NCBI GenBank assembly: GCA_028698975.1
Contig: JAQVVK010000028.1
Location: 1 to 16,227, forward strand
Reading direction: 5' to 3'
Source of the DNA: Victivallaceae bacterium
GTDB lineage: Bacteria > Verrucomicrobiota > Lentisphaeria > Victivallales > Victivallaceae
Length of the DNA stretch: 16,227 nt
The position numbers were made by a program, and so were the translations under genes. The notes below the pieces were generated by a model. It did not search any database. It was given only the letters and a program-made list of their open reading frames with translations, and had not been told where the DNA came from. Shown here one piece after another: positions 15,886-16,227 of this stretch; position 1 is the stretch's first letter, and each line of letters begins with the position of its first letter.

Positions 15886-16227
15886 ATGCGTCACAAAGTA
15901 GATACTTTCAAGATCGGTCGTTCCGGTGCCCATCGTCGCGCCATGCTCGCCAACATGGTGAGCAGTCTTTTCGCCTGTGGTCAGATCGAGACCACGCTGG
16001 TCAAGGCCAAGGCGGCCCGCAGTTTTGCGGAGCGTCTCATCACCATCGGCAAGAAGGGCGACCTTCACAACCGCCGTCAGGCGTTTGCCAAACTGCGCGA
16101 CAAGGACGCGGTCAAAAAGCTGTTTGATGAAATCGCCCCCGGCTTTACCGGTCGCGATGGCGGTTATACCCGCTTCATGAAGCTGGGTCAGCGTCGCGGC
16201 GACGCCGCCGAGACCTGCATTTTGCAG
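15886..16227 (+). CDS. rplQ: 50S ribosomal protein L17, 3' end cut by the window
   Basis: L17 binds the polypeptide-exit side of the 50S subunit. The 114 visible residues match the family: MRHKVDTFKIGRSGAHRRAM, then LANMVSSLFACGQIETTLVKAKAA, and GGYTRFMKLGQRRGDAAETCIL near the end. Bacterial L17 is usually 115-130 residues, so only a few residues remain beyond the window. The reading frame is open to the last base. ATG 15886 directly follows the rpoA stop (gap of 2), with GGAG at 15871-15874 inside the rpoA end as the ribosome-binding site. rpoA and rplQ are almost always adjacent in bacteria. Confidence 0.97.
   Translation, partial: MRHKVDTFKIGRSGAHRRAMLANMVSSLFACGQIETTLVKAKAARSFAERLITIGKKGDLHNRRQAFAKLRDKDAVKKLFDEIAPGFTGRDGGYTRFMKLGQRRGDAAETCILQ

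Overview
The window is 16.2 kb of dense, GC-rich bacterial chromosome in which every supported gene is on the + strand. No tRNA, rRNA, CRISPR array, insertion sequence or phage gene was found, and no gap between genes exceeds about 260 bases. The gene content suggests the Planctomycetes-Verrucomicrobia-Chlamydiae group, most likely Lentisphaerota (Victivallis-like). The clues are a pseudopilin with an FTLAELL leader and a C-terminal H-X9-DG motif, and an rpsM-rpsK-rpoA-rplQ order with no rpsD between rpsK and rpoA, as in Chlamydiae. This assignment is inference, not proof.

Region 1 (1-3323) holds the 3' part of a YbbR/CdaR-like gene, a membrane-anchored PpiD/SurA-like chaperone without a visible parvulin domain, and an unusual two-domain AdoMet decarboxylase (speD). 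The second SpeD domain lacks the catalytic residues.

Region 2 (3368-11575) is an apparent operon: gyrB, recA 22 bases later, then five closely packed envelope genes. These are a secreted TPR protein, an ExbB/TolQ-type channel subunit, an ExbD/TolR-type subunit, a TonB/TolA-like single-pass protein and an 84-residue membrane-anchored zinc-ribbon protein. Gaps are 2-23 bases with two ATGA overlaps. The envelope genes look like a proton-motive-force-driven, Tol/Ton-like machine with a divergent transducer, and this is the best candidate in the window for a poorly described system.

Region 3 (11576-13394) has two separately promoted genes: a pseudopilin whose promoter lies so close to its ATG that the mRNA should be nearly leaderless, and a sodium-coupled BASS-family transporter. 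Their promoters are almost identical (TTGA(A/G)T-N17-TATATT).

Region 4 (13395-16227) is the distal ribosomal alpha operon: rpmJ, rpsM, rpsK, rpoA and rplQ (cut by the window end). It is preceded by a 257-base region with a possible promoter and several hairpins. A second structured gap of 132 bases separates rpsK from rpoA.
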